A DNA stretch of 64,000 nucleotides from Bacteroidales bacterium (GTDB taxonomy: Bacteria; Bacteroidota; Bacteroidia; Bacteroidales; WCHB1-69). This document shows, piece by piece, positions 16,210 through 24,677 of the stretch. The stretch is taken from contig JAFVNW010000001.1 of NCBI GenBank assembly GCA_017506175.1, positions 1 through 64,000 on the forward strand. Direction: 5' to 3'. The number at the start of each line of letters is the position of its first letter. The stretch's first letter is position 1. The position numbers and the translations under genes were made by a program. A model generated the notes under the pieces. It was not told the origin of the DNA, did not search any database, and worked only from the letters and a program-made list of their open reading frames with translations.

Positions 16210-18397
16210 GGAGTTGCTGCTGCTCTTGTACGACAAGACCAACGCCACGCAGCGTGAACAGATTCACAAAGCGATGGCGCTGGCGGCGAAAGCCCACAAG
16301 GACATGCGACGGAAGAGCGGCGAACCCTACATCTACCATCCGCTGGCAGTGGCCAAAATCGTGGTGCAGGAAATCAACCTCGGCACCACCTCTGTGGTTT
16401 GTGCTTTGCTGCACGACGTGGTGGAGGACACCGAATATACGCTGGAGGACATCCGCGACATGTTCGGCGACAAAGTGGCGAAAATCACCGATGGTCTGAC
16501 CAAAATCGAAAACCTCGCCATCAGCAGTGACGAGTCCATTCAAGCGGAGAATTTCCGCAAGATTTTCCTCTCGATGTCGGAAGACATCCGTGTCATTCTC
16601 ATCAAACTCGCTGACCGCCTGCACAACATGCGCACCCTCGAATCAATGCCAACTGAGAAACAGTGGAAAATTTCCTCTGAAACCTCGTTCTTCTACGTGC
16701 CCATCGCCCACCGGCTCGGTTTGTATAAAATCAAAAGCGAGTTGGAAGACTATGCAATGAGCTACACCGATCCCATCAATTACAGATTGATAGCCAACAA
16801 GTTGAAGGACACAGAGAAGACACGTGAGACAATGATTAAAGACTTCGTGGCTCCCATCAAACAGCAGTTGGAGGCAGAGCATATTGAGGCGGAGGTCTCT
16901 GGCAGAACGAAATCCATCAGTTCGATTTTTGCTAAAATGCAGCGGCAGAAGGTCAACTTCGAGGATGTTTACGATGTTTTTGCTGTAAGATTCGTCTTTG
17001 AAGCGGAACCGGAAGACGAAATCAAGCGCTGCTGGGACATTTACCGGATTGTCAGCAACATCTATCCACACAATAAGCCCGATCGTGTCCGCGACTTCCT
17101 CACGAATCCAAAGCCCAATGGTTATCAAGCACTTCACACGACCGTAATGAGCCGCAGCGGCAAGTGGATTGAGGTGCAGATTCGTTCCAAACGCATGGAT
17201 GAAATCGCCGAACGCGGTTTGGCCGCCCACTACAAGTACAAGGAGGCCGGCCGCACGCCTGAGGAATACGACAACCGCGTTGAGGACTGGCTGGCGAAAA
17301 TACGCACCGTGCTCACCAGCGAAGACAGTTCCGCCCTCGATTTCCTGAACGAACTCAAACTCAACCTCGACCTCAAGGAGGTGTACGTTTTCACCCCCAA
17401 AGGCGACATGCGTGTTCTGAAGGCAGGGGCCACCGTACTCGACTTTGCCTACGACCTACACACAAACCTCGGCAACAAATGCTTGGGCGGAAAAGTCAAT
17501 TCCAACATCGTGCCGAGAAACTACGTCCTGAAAAACGGCGATCAGGTGGAAATCATCACCTCCAAAAACCAAAAGCCCACATTCGAGTGGTTCGATTTCG
17601 TGAAAACCACCCGCGCCCGCGAATGCATCAAGGAAGCCATCAAACTGGAACAGAAAAAGTATTCCGAAGAGGGCATGAAAATCCTGAAAGACATTTTCAA
17701 CGAACTCCACATGGACTTCAACCCGCAAAACATCGGCAAGGTGCAGTCCGCCACAAAAATCCTCTCCCCCATCGAATTCTGGAACTATGTGGCAGAAAAA
17801 AAACTAACCAAGAGCAAAGTCGCACACATCCTTTCCAACACGAAAAACAAGGACTTGGAAAGCTTCCAGAAGGCCGTGACCGACAGGAACGAACGCTCGC
17901 TGGAATCCCTCATCGATGAAGAGCTGGAGAAGAACCCCGAGATTTTCATGCTGGACGAAAGCTCCTCCAATTTCAAATATGTGATTGCGCAATGCTGCAA
18001 GCCTATCCCCGGCGACCAAGTGGTGGGATTCCAAAAATCCAGCGACATCATCGAAGTTCACCGCACCAACTGTCCGGAGGCCATCGAACAAATGTCGAAA
18101 TTCGGGAACCGCATCATCAAGGCAAAATGGCGTAAAGAGCAGGAAATCGCCTTCCTCTCCGGAATCCGCATGGAGGGCTTCGACAAACGCGGCATGATCA
18201 AGGAAATCATCGATATCATAACCTCCCAGCACAACCTCAACATCCGTTCCCTCAACATCGCAACCAAAAACGGCGTGTTCACCGGCGAGGTGATGCTCTA
18301 CATTGAGAATGTCAAGGCACTCAACGGGCTGATCGAGCAGTTGCGCAAGATTGACAACATTGAGAAAATCGAACGTATCGGTTTCGACATCGCGTAA
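16151..18397 (+). CDS. rel: Bifunctional (p)ppGpp synthetase/hydrolase
   Basis: The 748-residue protein makes and degrades the stringent-response alarmone. Domains in order: HD hydrolase (HPLAVAKIV near residue 57, LLHDVVEDT near 87), RelA/SpoT synthetase (GRTKSISSIFAKM near 255, YDVFAVRF near 275, NGYQALHTTV near 320, EVQIRSKRMDEIAERGLAAH near 338), TGS (VYVFTPKGDMRVLKAGATVLDFAY near 410), a helical region, zinc-finger-like CC in AQCCKPIPGD near 615, and a C-terminal ACT domain. Key residues of both catalytic centres are visible, so a bifunctional enzyme is inferred. It starts inside the nth tail. Confidence 0.93.
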   Translation: MEIYIPNAELEKKTILKKYKELLLLLYDKTNATQREQIHKAMALAAKAHKDMRRKSGEPYIYHPLAVAKIVVQEINLGTTSVVCALLHDVVEDTEYTLEDIRDMFGDKVAKITDGLTKIENLAISSDESIQAENFRKIFLSMSEDIRVILIKLADRLHNMRTLESMPTEKQWKISSETSFFYVPIAHRLGLYKIKSELEDYAMSYTDPINYRLIANKLKDTEKTRETMIKDFVAPIKQQLEAEHIEAEVSGRTKSISSIFAKMQRQKVNFEDVYDVFAVRFVFEAEPEDEIKRCWDIYRIVSNIYPHNKPDRVRDFLTNPKPNGYQALHTTVMSRSGKWIEVQIRSKRMDEIAERGLAAHYKYKEAGRTPEEYDNRVEDWLAKIRTVLTSEDSSALDFLNELKLNLDLKEVYVFTPKGDMRVLKAGATVLDFAYDLHTNLGNKCLGGKVNSNIVPRNYVLKNGDQVEIITSKNQKPTFEWFDFVKTTRARECIKEAIKLEQKKYSEEGMKILKDIFNELHMDFNPQNIGKVQSATKILSPIEFWNYVAEKKLTKSKVAHILSNTKNKDLESFQKAVTDRNERSLESLIDEELEKNPEIFMLDESSSNFKYVIAQCCKPIPGDQVVGFQKSSDIIEVHRTNCPEAIEQMSKFGNRIIKAKWRKEQEIAFLSGIRMEGFDKRGMIKEIIDIITSQHNLNIRSLNIATKNGVFTGEVMLYIENVKALNGLIEQLRKIDNIEKIERIGFDIA

Positions 18398-18420
18398 TCT
18401 GTAATCTGACTTCTTAGAAG

Positions 18421-19512
18421 ATGAGGAATAAAAAGATGAAAGTGTTTCTGATTATTCTGGCGGTTTTGGCGGTGCTAATCGCGGCCGTTCTCATTTATGT
18501 ACACACTCCAAAATTCGGGCGTGCACCGCGCGGTAAACGTCTTGAACGCATCCAAAAATCCCCAAACTACCACGACGGACGATTCTGGAATCTGGAGCCC
18601 ACCCCCACAATGACCGACCAACAGAACTCGCACCCTTTTCTTAACTTTTTGCTCCAAAATCGAGAAAACCGCAAGCCGCCCGAACCGATTGAGGTTGTGA
18701 AGAGCGACTTGAAATCCCTGCCCGAAGATTCCGACTACGTCGTCTGGTTCGGGCACTCATCTTACCTTCTGCAAATCGATGGAACACGTTTTCTAGTGGA
18801 CCCCGTTTTCTACAGCGGATCGCCCATCAGCTTTGTCAACCGCAGTTTCAAAATGACCTACCGATACCTGCCGGCAGACATGCCCGACATCGACTACCTC
18901 GTCATCACACACGACCATTGGGACCATCTGGATTACAAGAGCGTGAAGGAACTGAAGCCGAAAGTAAAGCGAGTTCTCTGCCCACTGGGCGTCGGCGAGC
19001 ATTTCGAGCGATGGAAATTCAACAAATCCCAATTAGTGGAGATGGACTGGAACGAGAGCAGCGTCTCCGACATCCACAGGTCGCTGACACTGCATTGCCT
19101 GCCACAACGCCATTTTTCGGGCAGATTAGGCGGCAGCAACACGCTTTGGGCATCCTTCTTGATAGAAAGCGGTGAAAAGAAAGTCTTCCTTGGCGGGGAT
19201 GGCGGTTACGGCAAGCATTTCAAAGCCATCGGCGACCAATTCGGCCCGATTGACTTGGCCATCTTGGAAAACGGACAATACTCCGAAGGATGGCCATACA
19301 TCCACACATTACCAAAGTATTTACTTTTGGAAATCAAGGATCTACAAACAAAGAATGTAATGACGGTCCACCATGGAAAATTCGCGCTCTCCCACCATTC
19401 GTGGGACGAACCTTACAAAACCGAACAACAATTGGCGAAGGACACCAGCTTTCATCTGCTCAATTCTCCGATGGGCTCCGTTATTTTCCTGAATTATGAC
19501 AACAATCGCTAA
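18421..19512 (+). CDS. Membrane-anchored metallo-beta-lactamase-fold hydrolase (NAPE-PLD/UlaG-like)
   Basis: The 363-residue protein has an N-terminal membrane segment (VFLIILAVLAVLIAAVLIYV) followed by a metallo-hydrolase domain: WFGHSSYLL near residue 109, the metal motif THDHWDH near 162-168, a further metal His in LPQRHFSGR near 226, GGDGGYG near 258 and TVHHGKFALSHH near 318. The layout resembles the UlaG/NAPE-phospholipase D group, in which members cleave lactones or phosphodiesters. The substrate is unknown. It follows rel by 23 bases. Confidence 0.85.
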   Translation: MRNKKMKVFLIILAVLAVLIAAVLIYVHTPKFGRAPRGKRLERIQKSPNYHDGRFWNLEPTPTMTDQQNSHPFLNFLLQNRENRKPPEPIEVVKSDLKSLPEDSDYVVWFGHSSYLLQIDGTRFLVDPVFYSGSPISFVNRSFKMTYRYLPADMPDIDYLVITHDHWDHLDYKSVKELKPKVKRVLCPLGVGEHFERWKFNKSQLVEMDWNESSVSDIHRSLTLHCLPQRHFSGRLGGSNTLWASFLIESGEKKVFLGGDGGYGKHFKAIGDQFGPIDLAILENGQYSEGWPYIHTLPKYLLLEIKDLQTKNVMTVHHGKFALSHHSWDEPYKTEQQLAKDTSFHLLNSPMGSVIFLNYDNNR

Positions 19513-19643
19513 AAAGCCCGATTCGTCGTTGAGAATCAACCATTTATAATATACAGATAAAAAAGATTGAAAAAAAACATCATTCTGGATGGTGAATCGT
19601 GAACAATTCACCATATTCACCCTGAAAAAACAACAAATTTATC

Positions 19644-19651
19644 GTACTTTT
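19644..19651 (+). promoter_or_regulatory. -7 box directly upstream of the DUF4296 lipoprotein
   Basis: TACTTTTG followed by C, ending only seven bases before the GTG at 19658. If used, transcription would begin at or next to the start codon. Confidence 0.55.
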
Positions 19652-19657
19652 GCCGCC

Positions 19658-20020
19658 GTGAAAACCAAAGCATTTCTTGGACTGATTCTGTGCATTGTAG
19701 TTACGTTTTCCGGCTGCAAAAATGGGAGCACGCCACATCGTGAGAAACCTGCCGACCTGATTAGTGAGGATTCGATTGTGGAGATGATGGCGGAGCAACA
19801 GATCATTGAATCCTTCATCGCGCAGAACCCACAGGAAGATCAGTTGAAAACGATGGCTGAGGAGGCCTACAGCAACTTCTTCCGCAAGCACAACGTCACC
19901 CCCCAGCGGTACGAATCATCCGTGAAATACTACCTGAGAGAGCAGGAAGATGCCGAACGAGTGTTGAACAAGACCTGCGACAGGTTGACGGAAATGCGAA
20001 ATGCAATGGCTGCAGAATAA
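19658..20020 (+). CDS. DUF4296 lipoprotein, GTG start
   Basis: The 120-residue protein starts with a lipoprotein signal peptide (VKTKAFLGLILCIVVTFSGCKN, lipobox TFSGC). The mature part matches DUF4296 (KPADLISEDSIVEMMAEQQIIESFI, then a helical tail), a short Bacteroidota family of unknown function anchored in the outer or inner membrane. The GTG at 19658 is chosen because it lies at the start of the signal peptide; the frame continues upstream to 19589 but that part would lie across the -7 box. The transcript may therefore be leaderless. Confidence 0.8.
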   Translation: MKTKAFLGLILCIVVTFSGCKNGSTPHREKPADLISEDSIVEMMAEQQIIESFIAQNPQEDQLKTMAEEAYSNFFRKHNVTPQRYESSVKYYLREQEDAERVLNKTCDRLTEMRNAMAAE

Positions 20021-20051
20021 CCGAAGTGCAGCAAAGCAGACACAACAGCAA

Positions 20052-23000
20052 TCAACAACTTTCAATCCGTTTCATCCACTCCAACGCCTGGTGGATGGAC
20101 TTCACGTTGTGTATGTACAGCACCAATTTGTTGTTGACCTCTTTGATTTGGGTGGTTGGGAAATGCTTTTGCATGAAGGTCAGGATGTTGCCGAACAATG
20201 TGGATTGATAGAATGCCGCGTTGCTGTTTTCGATGAAATAACCGATTAAGGTGCTCTTTTTCAGTACAATTTTGTCGAAATACAGGGCAGCGGCTTTGCG
20301 ACGAAGCGGAATCGTTTTCAGCAGTTCCTCAGTGGCATGCGGCAGTGCGCCGAACATATCCAACAACTTGGCACGATATTTTTCCAGCTCCTCATCGGTG
20401 CGGATGTGGTCAAGCTCTTTGTAGAGACTCATGCGTTCACTCAGGCTCGCCACATAGTCACTCGGGAAAAGCAAACCGAGGTCGGTTTCGAGCATACATT
20501 CACGTTCCACGATGGCGGCGTTTTCAGCGGATTCGCCACTTTCGTCCTGCAATTCCAGAATCGCCTCGTTCAGGATTTTCTGATAGGTTTCAAAACCGAT
20601 ATCCGCGATGAAGCCGCTCTGGTCGGCGCCGAGGATGTCGCCAGCCCCACGAATGTCCATATCACGCATGGCAATCTGGAAGCCGCTGCCTATTTCGGAG
20701 TAGTCCTCAATCGCCTTCAAACGCTTGCGCGCGTTCTCGTTCAACAAGTCGTATGGCTTCGTCAGCATATAGCAGAACGCCTTCTTATTGTTGCGTCCCA
20801 CACGTCCACGCAACTGATGCAGCACATTCAGCGCAAAATTCTGAGCATCGTTGATAATCATCGTATTGGCGTTTGTAATGTCTAAGCCGGACTCCACAAT
20901 CGTGGTGGCCACCAGCACGTCAAAACGCCCGTCAATAAAGTCCATCATCACCTTTTCCAGCTCTTTGCCGTCCATTTGTCCGTGGCCGATGGCAACCCGC
21001 GCATCAGGAACAAGCCGCTTAATCAACCCCGCTACCTCTTCAATGTTCTGCACCTTGTTGTGCACGACAAACACCTGTCCACCGCGCTGCAACTCGTAAC
21101 GGATGGCATCGCGAACGGTCTCCTCATCAAACGGATGCACCTCAGTCTGAATGGGATAGCGATTGAGCGGCGGTGTGGCAATCACCGAAATGTCACGCGC
21201 ACCCATCATCGAGAACTGCAATGTACGCGGAATCGGCGTCGCCGACATCGTCAACGTGTCCACTGTCACCTTCAACTCGCGCAGCTTCTCCTTCGCCCCT
21301 ACCCCGAACTTCTGTTCCTCATCAATGATGAGAAGTCCTAAGTCCTTGAAAAAAACATCTTTACCTAATAGACGATGCGTACCTATCAGGATATCGATTC
21401 TCCCCTCTTTCAAATCCTGCAAAGTCTGCTTAATCTGTTTTGCAGAACGGAAACGGTTGATATAGCCCACTTTGCATGGCATCATCTGCAAACGTTCCGT
21501 GAAAGTAGTGTAATGCTGCAAGGCCAAAACGGTGGTCGGTACAAGCACCGCCACCTGCTTGTTGTCGCATACCGCCTTGAATGCAGCGCGGATGGCGATT
21601 TCCGTCTTTCCGAAGCCGACATCGCCGCACAGCAGCCGGTCCATCGGGCAGTCCGACTCCATATCCTTCTTGATGTCTTGCATCGCCTTAATCTGGTCGG
21701 GGGTGTCCTCATAGATGAAGGAGGCCTCCAACTCGGTCTGTAGGTAGCTGTCGGGCGAGAAGGCAAAGCCCTTTTTCGCTTTGCGAGAAGCGTAGAGCTT
21801 AATCAGGTCCACCGCCAACTCCTTCACACGCTTTTTGGTGCGTTCCTTCATGCGCTCCCACGTTCCGGAGCCGAGACGATGCAGGGTGGGAGGCGTGCCA
21901 TCCTTGCCTACATACTTCGTGATCTTATGCAGCGAATGAATACTGATATAGAGGATGTCGCCATCCTTGTACGACAGTTTAATCACCTCTTGCTCAACAC
22001 CATTCACCTCCATTTTAGCCAACCCCTCGTACACGCCGATGCCATGGTCGATGTGAACCACGTAGTCGCCAGGCTGCAAATCGTAAATTTCCTTGAGCGT
22101 GAAGGCTTCGCTTCGTTTGTAGCGGTCGCGGATGACGAAGCGATGATAACGCTCGAAAATCTGGTGATCAGTATAGACACAGAGCTTATCCTCCTCATCT
22201 CGGAAACCCTCGTGGAGCACGAAAAGCGAGCTTTCGTACAGATTATCCGGCGAATAATTCGTCGCGTGCTTTTCATTATACACCTTCAGCAAATCTGCCA
22301 TAATGTGATGCATACGGGTTCGCTGCTGGTCATTTTCAGTCAGGAACATCGTGCGGAAACCATGTTCAACATTGTCAATCCACTCGTCTAAAAGCAAATC
22401 CATGTTTTTGCTGAAGGCGTTTTGCGGCTGGATGTCAAAATCCGCACGGCCGGCATATTCATGGAAAAATTCGGAATCAATTTCTATAACCTTATGATTG
22501 TCAATACTTTTCAAGAAAGAATCTGCATCTATATAGAGTTCATCGGGAGCGAGGTGCGAGATAGGGGAATCCTTTTTTTCAAATTCAGACACCACTTTCT
22601 TGAAATTCTGATGGATGGCGGTTTTGATGTCATTGGGTTTTCTAAGCCAGAAAACGTCGCCCTCCGACAAGAAATCAAAGAAGCTCACGCGCTGTTCCTC
22701 GCTTTCCAAAGAAGAGACCAACGGCATGATATGCAAGCTATCCACTTCTTTTACAGACAGTTGCGTATTCGTATCGAAAAGGCGGATGGATTCCACCGTA
22801 TCACCGTCGAGTTCTATTCTATAGGGATATTCTTCCGAAAACGAGAAAATGTCGAAGATTGCGCCGCGCCACGCAAACTGTCCGGGCTCGAACACGAAAT
22901 CCTCCTGCTTGTACTCATATTGATACAAGAAGTCCACAAAGATGTCCAAAGGGAGAAGTTCGCCTTTTTTAACCGTGAACGAATTGTTTTTCAAGAAATT

Positions 23001-23459
23001 AGTAGATACAAGTTTTTCCGCAATCGCTTCAGGATAGGTGACGATGATGTTTTTCTGCTCATCATAAACCAGCTTGTTGATGATTTCGGAGCGGAGTTTG
23101 ATATTGGCATTGTCCACCTCCTCAAAATCGTAGGGACGGCGGTAGGATGCGGGGAAATAATGCACGAACTTCGCCTCCAGTGGCTTGCCTGCATCGTTCA
23201 ATAGTTTTTCAATATCATAATAAAAGAAAGCGGAGGACTCCCTATCGGGAAGCACAAACAACTGATTTTGAGACAGTTGAACACCGTTTTCCAAAGTCCC
23301 GGAAGGAGACAGGAAGAGAGATGCGACGGAAATACCGAGAGAGGATCCGCTCAAGCCCGACAGATGAAACGGGAGTTTTCCGTTATAATTCTGAAAAAAA
23401 TCGCGCAGTTTCTGTTGCTGTGGAGATTGGAAAACATGGAAAAAGTCGTCTTGAATCAT
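20052..23459 (-). CDS. mfd: Transcription-repair coupling factor
   Basis: The 1135-residue protein removes stalled RNA polymerase at DNA lesions and recruits UvrA. The order is: degenerate UvrB-like N-terminal modules (LSGLSGSSLGISVASLFL near residue 35), the CarD-like RNA polymerase-binding domain (PGDYVVHIDHGIGVYEGL near 470), a translocase with Walker A CGDVGFGKTE near 613 and DEEQ near 717, helicase C-terminal motifs (QLRGRVGRNNKKAFCYM near 890), and the C-terminal TRCF domain that gates UvrA binding. Length is normal. It is convergent with the DUF4296 gene; its promoter is at 23477-23509. Confidence 0.96.
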   Translation of the reverse strand: MIQDDFFHVFQSPQQQKLRDFFQNYNGKLPFHLSGLSGSSLGISVASLFLSPSGTLENGVQLSQNQLFVLPDRESSAFFYYDIEKLLNDAGKPLEAKFVHYFPASYRRPYDFEEVDNANIKLRSEIINKLVYDEQKNIIVTYPEAIAEKLVSTNFLKNNSFTVKKGELLPLDIFVDFLYQYEYKQEDFVFEPGQFAWRGAIFDIFSFSEEYPYRIELDGDTVESIRLFDTNTQLSVKEVDSLHIMPLVSSLESEEQRVSFFDFLSEGDVFWLRKPNDIKTAIHQNFKKVVSEFEKKDSPISHLAPDELYIDADSFLKSIDNHKVIEIDSEFFHEYAGRADFDIQPQNAFSKNMDLLLDEWIDNVEHGFRTMFLTENDQQRTRMHHIMADLLKVYNEKHATNYSPDNLYESSLFVLHEGFRDEEDKLCVYTDHQIFERYHRFVIRDRYKRSEAFTLKEIYDLQPGDYVVHIDHGIGVYEGLAKMEVNGVEQEVIKLSYKDGDILYISIHSLHKITKYVGKDGTPPTLHRLGSGTWERMKERTKKRVKELAVDLIKLYASRKAKKGFAFSPDSYLQTELEASFIYEDTPDQIKAMQDIKKDMESDCPMDRLLCGDVGFGKTEIAIRAAFKAVCDNKQVAVLVPTTVLALQHYTTFTERLQMMPCKVGYINRFRSAKQIKQTLQDLKEGRIDILIGTHRLLGKDVFFKDLGLLIIDEEQKFGVGAKEKLRELKVTVDTLTMSATPIPRTLQFSMMGARDISVIATPPLNRYPIQTEVHPFDEETVRDAIRYELQRGGQVFVVHNKVQNIEEVAGLIKRLVPDARVAIGHGQMDGKELEKVMMDFIDGRFDVLVATTIVESGLDITNANTMIINDAQNFALNVLHQLRGRVGRNNKKAFCYMLTKPYDLLNENARKRLKAIEDYSEIGSGFQIAMRDMDIRGAGDILGADQSGFIADIGFETYQKILNEAILELQDESGESAENAAIVERECMLETDLGLLFPSDYVASLSERMSLYKELDHIRTDEELEKYRAKLLDMFGALPHATEELLKTIPLRRKAAALYFDKIVLKKSTLIGYFIENSNAAFYQSTLFGNILTFMQKHFPTTQIKEVNNKLVLYIHNVKSIHQALEWMKRIESC

Positions 23460-23476
23460 GCTCGTGATTTTGGGTG

Positions 23477-23509
23477 CAAAAGTAGGGATTTTTTGCGAGA
23501 CGATTCAAA
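23477..23509 (-). promoter_or_regulatory. Promoter of mfd
   Basis: Minus strand TTTG at 23509-23506, 21 bases, TACTTTTG at 23484-23477 followed by C, 18 bases upstream of the mfd ATG. Confidence 0.75.
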
Positions 23510-23549
23510 AAGGAGAGCGAAGGATGCAAATCAAGGGTAGTTGTTACAA

Positions 23550-23660
23550 ATATCGCAGTCCAACCACATCAAAATATGTAAAATATCGCAGTCTAACCAC
23601 ACCAAAACATGTAAAATAACGCAGTCTGGCGAATGATTTTTTGTAAAATAACGCGTTTTA
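23550..23660. repeat. 33-bp tandem repeat, about 3.4 copies
   Basis: Copies begin at 23550, 23583, 23616 and 23648 (periods 33, 33, 32). The shared core is ATAtCGCAGTC at the start and ATGTAAA at the end, with an ACCACAcCAAAA middle in the first two copies. The last copy is partial. It lies 40 bases upstream of the mfd -33 box. Confidence 0.8.
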
Positions 23661-23992
23661 AAGAATCAGTTGCCGTTCTTTTTTTTATTTGGGCGGCCCG
23701 GCTCCCTACGGTCGCCGTCGGGCTATCCGCTTTACTTCGCTTCGCTCGTGCTCGCTCCTATCCCTGCCGCGGAACCGCGGAAGGAAGGAGAAATCGTTCT
23801 CATATAACAGACAACAATTATTCCATTTTGATTCATTTTATCGGAATTATCCCCCATTAATCTTGTCGTATTCATAATCACAGAATCCTCTATATCGCTT
23901 TGATTTTTTTACAAAAGGTAAAGAGGTCATTCTGAATAGTTTTGCAGTAATGCTTGCTGTCCGTACTAAGTTTTTATCAGTCCACACTCGTA

Positions 23993-24080
23993 TGCTCCCA
24001 GAGGGAGCAATTCTCCGTAACCCTGCACGCAATGTAGGGTTGTACAATACCTTGAAAATCAAAGCGTGCCAGAGGTACGC
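23993..24080 (+). repeat. Three-hairpin element, copy A
   Basis: Three consecutive hairpins: TGCTCCC/GGGAGCA (23993-24009), AACCCTGCA/TGTAGGGTT with a loop of five (24019-24041) and GCGTGCC/GGTACGC (24064-24080). The spacers match those of copy B in length and partly in sequence. Confidence 0.75.
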
Positions 24081-24256
24081 GTTCTCATTGAAAAAAAACA
24101 TCCACCATATTGTCATGAGCTATATACAATCAATTTACCATATCGTTTTTCGAACTTATCGTAGCGAACGGCAATCGATGCAGAACAGGAGTGCGAACTC
24201 TACGCCATTATTACGAAACAGACTGAAAATTTCAAAGACTGACGATTTTTGAGAGC

Positions 24257-24342
24257 GCGTGCCCCTGGCACGCCATGGTCGGTACGCCCAGCTTCCACCC
24301 ACATTACATGTGGGCTTACTGAAAATGGCTCCCTCCGGGAGC
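24257..24342 (-). repeat. Three-hairpin element, copy B (inverted)
   Basis: Read on the minus strand the order is the same as copy A: GCTCCC/GGGAGC (24342-24328), CCCACA/TGTGGG (24314-24298) and GCGTGCC/GGCACGC (24273-24257). Stems differ from copy A by compensated changes, which supports RNA-level or cruciform selection. Confidence 0.75.
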
Positions 24343-24382
24343 ATTTCGGGACCACTCCCCTGAATCTTGTAGTACAGTAAAT

Positions 24383-24413
24383 AAAAAAAAGACCGATTCT
24401 AAGTCGGTCTTTT
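24383..24413 (-). terminator. Terminator of tRNA-Lys
   Basis: Hairpin GACCGA (24391-24396) with TCGGTC (24404-24409), extended by flanking A/T pairs, followed on the minus strand by eight T residues (24390-24383). It starts four bases past the tRNA. Confidence 0.85.
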
Positions 24414-24416
24414 CAG

Positions 24417-24489
24417 TGTCTCCGCAGGGATTCGAACCCTGGACCCATTGATTAAGAGTCAATTGCTCTACCAGCTGAGCTACGGGGAC
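24417..24489 (-). tRNA. tRNA-Lys (anticodon CTT)
   Basis: The 73-base cloverleaf has anticodon loop CTCTTAA, D-stem GCTC/GAGC and T-arm CAGGG-TTCGAAT-CCCTG. The acceptor stem GTCCCCG against CGGAGAC has one C-A mismatch at position 4:69. Promoter box TACTTTTG lies at 24513-24506 and a terminator follows, so the gene looks expressed. Confidence 0.9.
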
Positions 24490-24505
24490 ATCTCGTTTGA
24501 GACTG

Positions 24506-24513
24506 CAAAAGTA
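24506..24513 (-). promoter_or_regulatory. -7 box of tRNA-Lys
   Basis: TACTTTTG followed by C on the minus strand, 17 bases upstream of the mature tRNA. A CTG sits in the -33 position after a 19-base spacer. Confidence 0.6.
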
Positions 24514-24631
24514 CATCTTTTTTCTTTTATTTCAGCACCTTGCGGTTAAATTTTCCAATTATTTTTAATAATCATTTATTATCAATGATTATCAAGCATT
24601 TAAAGAAGAGAAAATCGGAAGTCAAGCTTCC

Positions 24632-24658
24632 TTGATTCACAATTTAATTGTAATTTTG
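24632..24658 (+). promoter_or_regulatory. Promoter of mtgA
   Basis: TTG at 24632-24634, 16 bases, TAATTTTG at 24651-24658 followed by C, 19 bases before the mtgA ATG. Confidence 0.55.
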
Positions 24659-24677
24659 CCGCCAAAATTGGAATATT

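Larger units (their letters stand above)
23460..24416. other. Repeat-rich intergenic region between mfd and tRNA-Lys
   Basis: About 950 bases with no believable gene. In order it holds the mfd promoter, a 33-bp tandem array (23550-23660), a GC-rich patch with CCGCGGAACCGCGG (23694-23790), a three-hairpin element (23993-24080), a second inverted copy (24257-24342), and the tRNA-Lys terminator. Short frames here follow the repeats and are read as non-coding. Confidence 0.7.

Noticed and set aside
23550..23660. CRISPR array
   Set aside because: The 33-bp units are directly adjacent with no spacers, and no cas gene is present.
23847..24344. Two minus-strand frames of 62-89 codons
   Set aside because: They translate the three-hairpin elements and their flanks; similarity between their peptides comes from the palindromes, not from a protein family.
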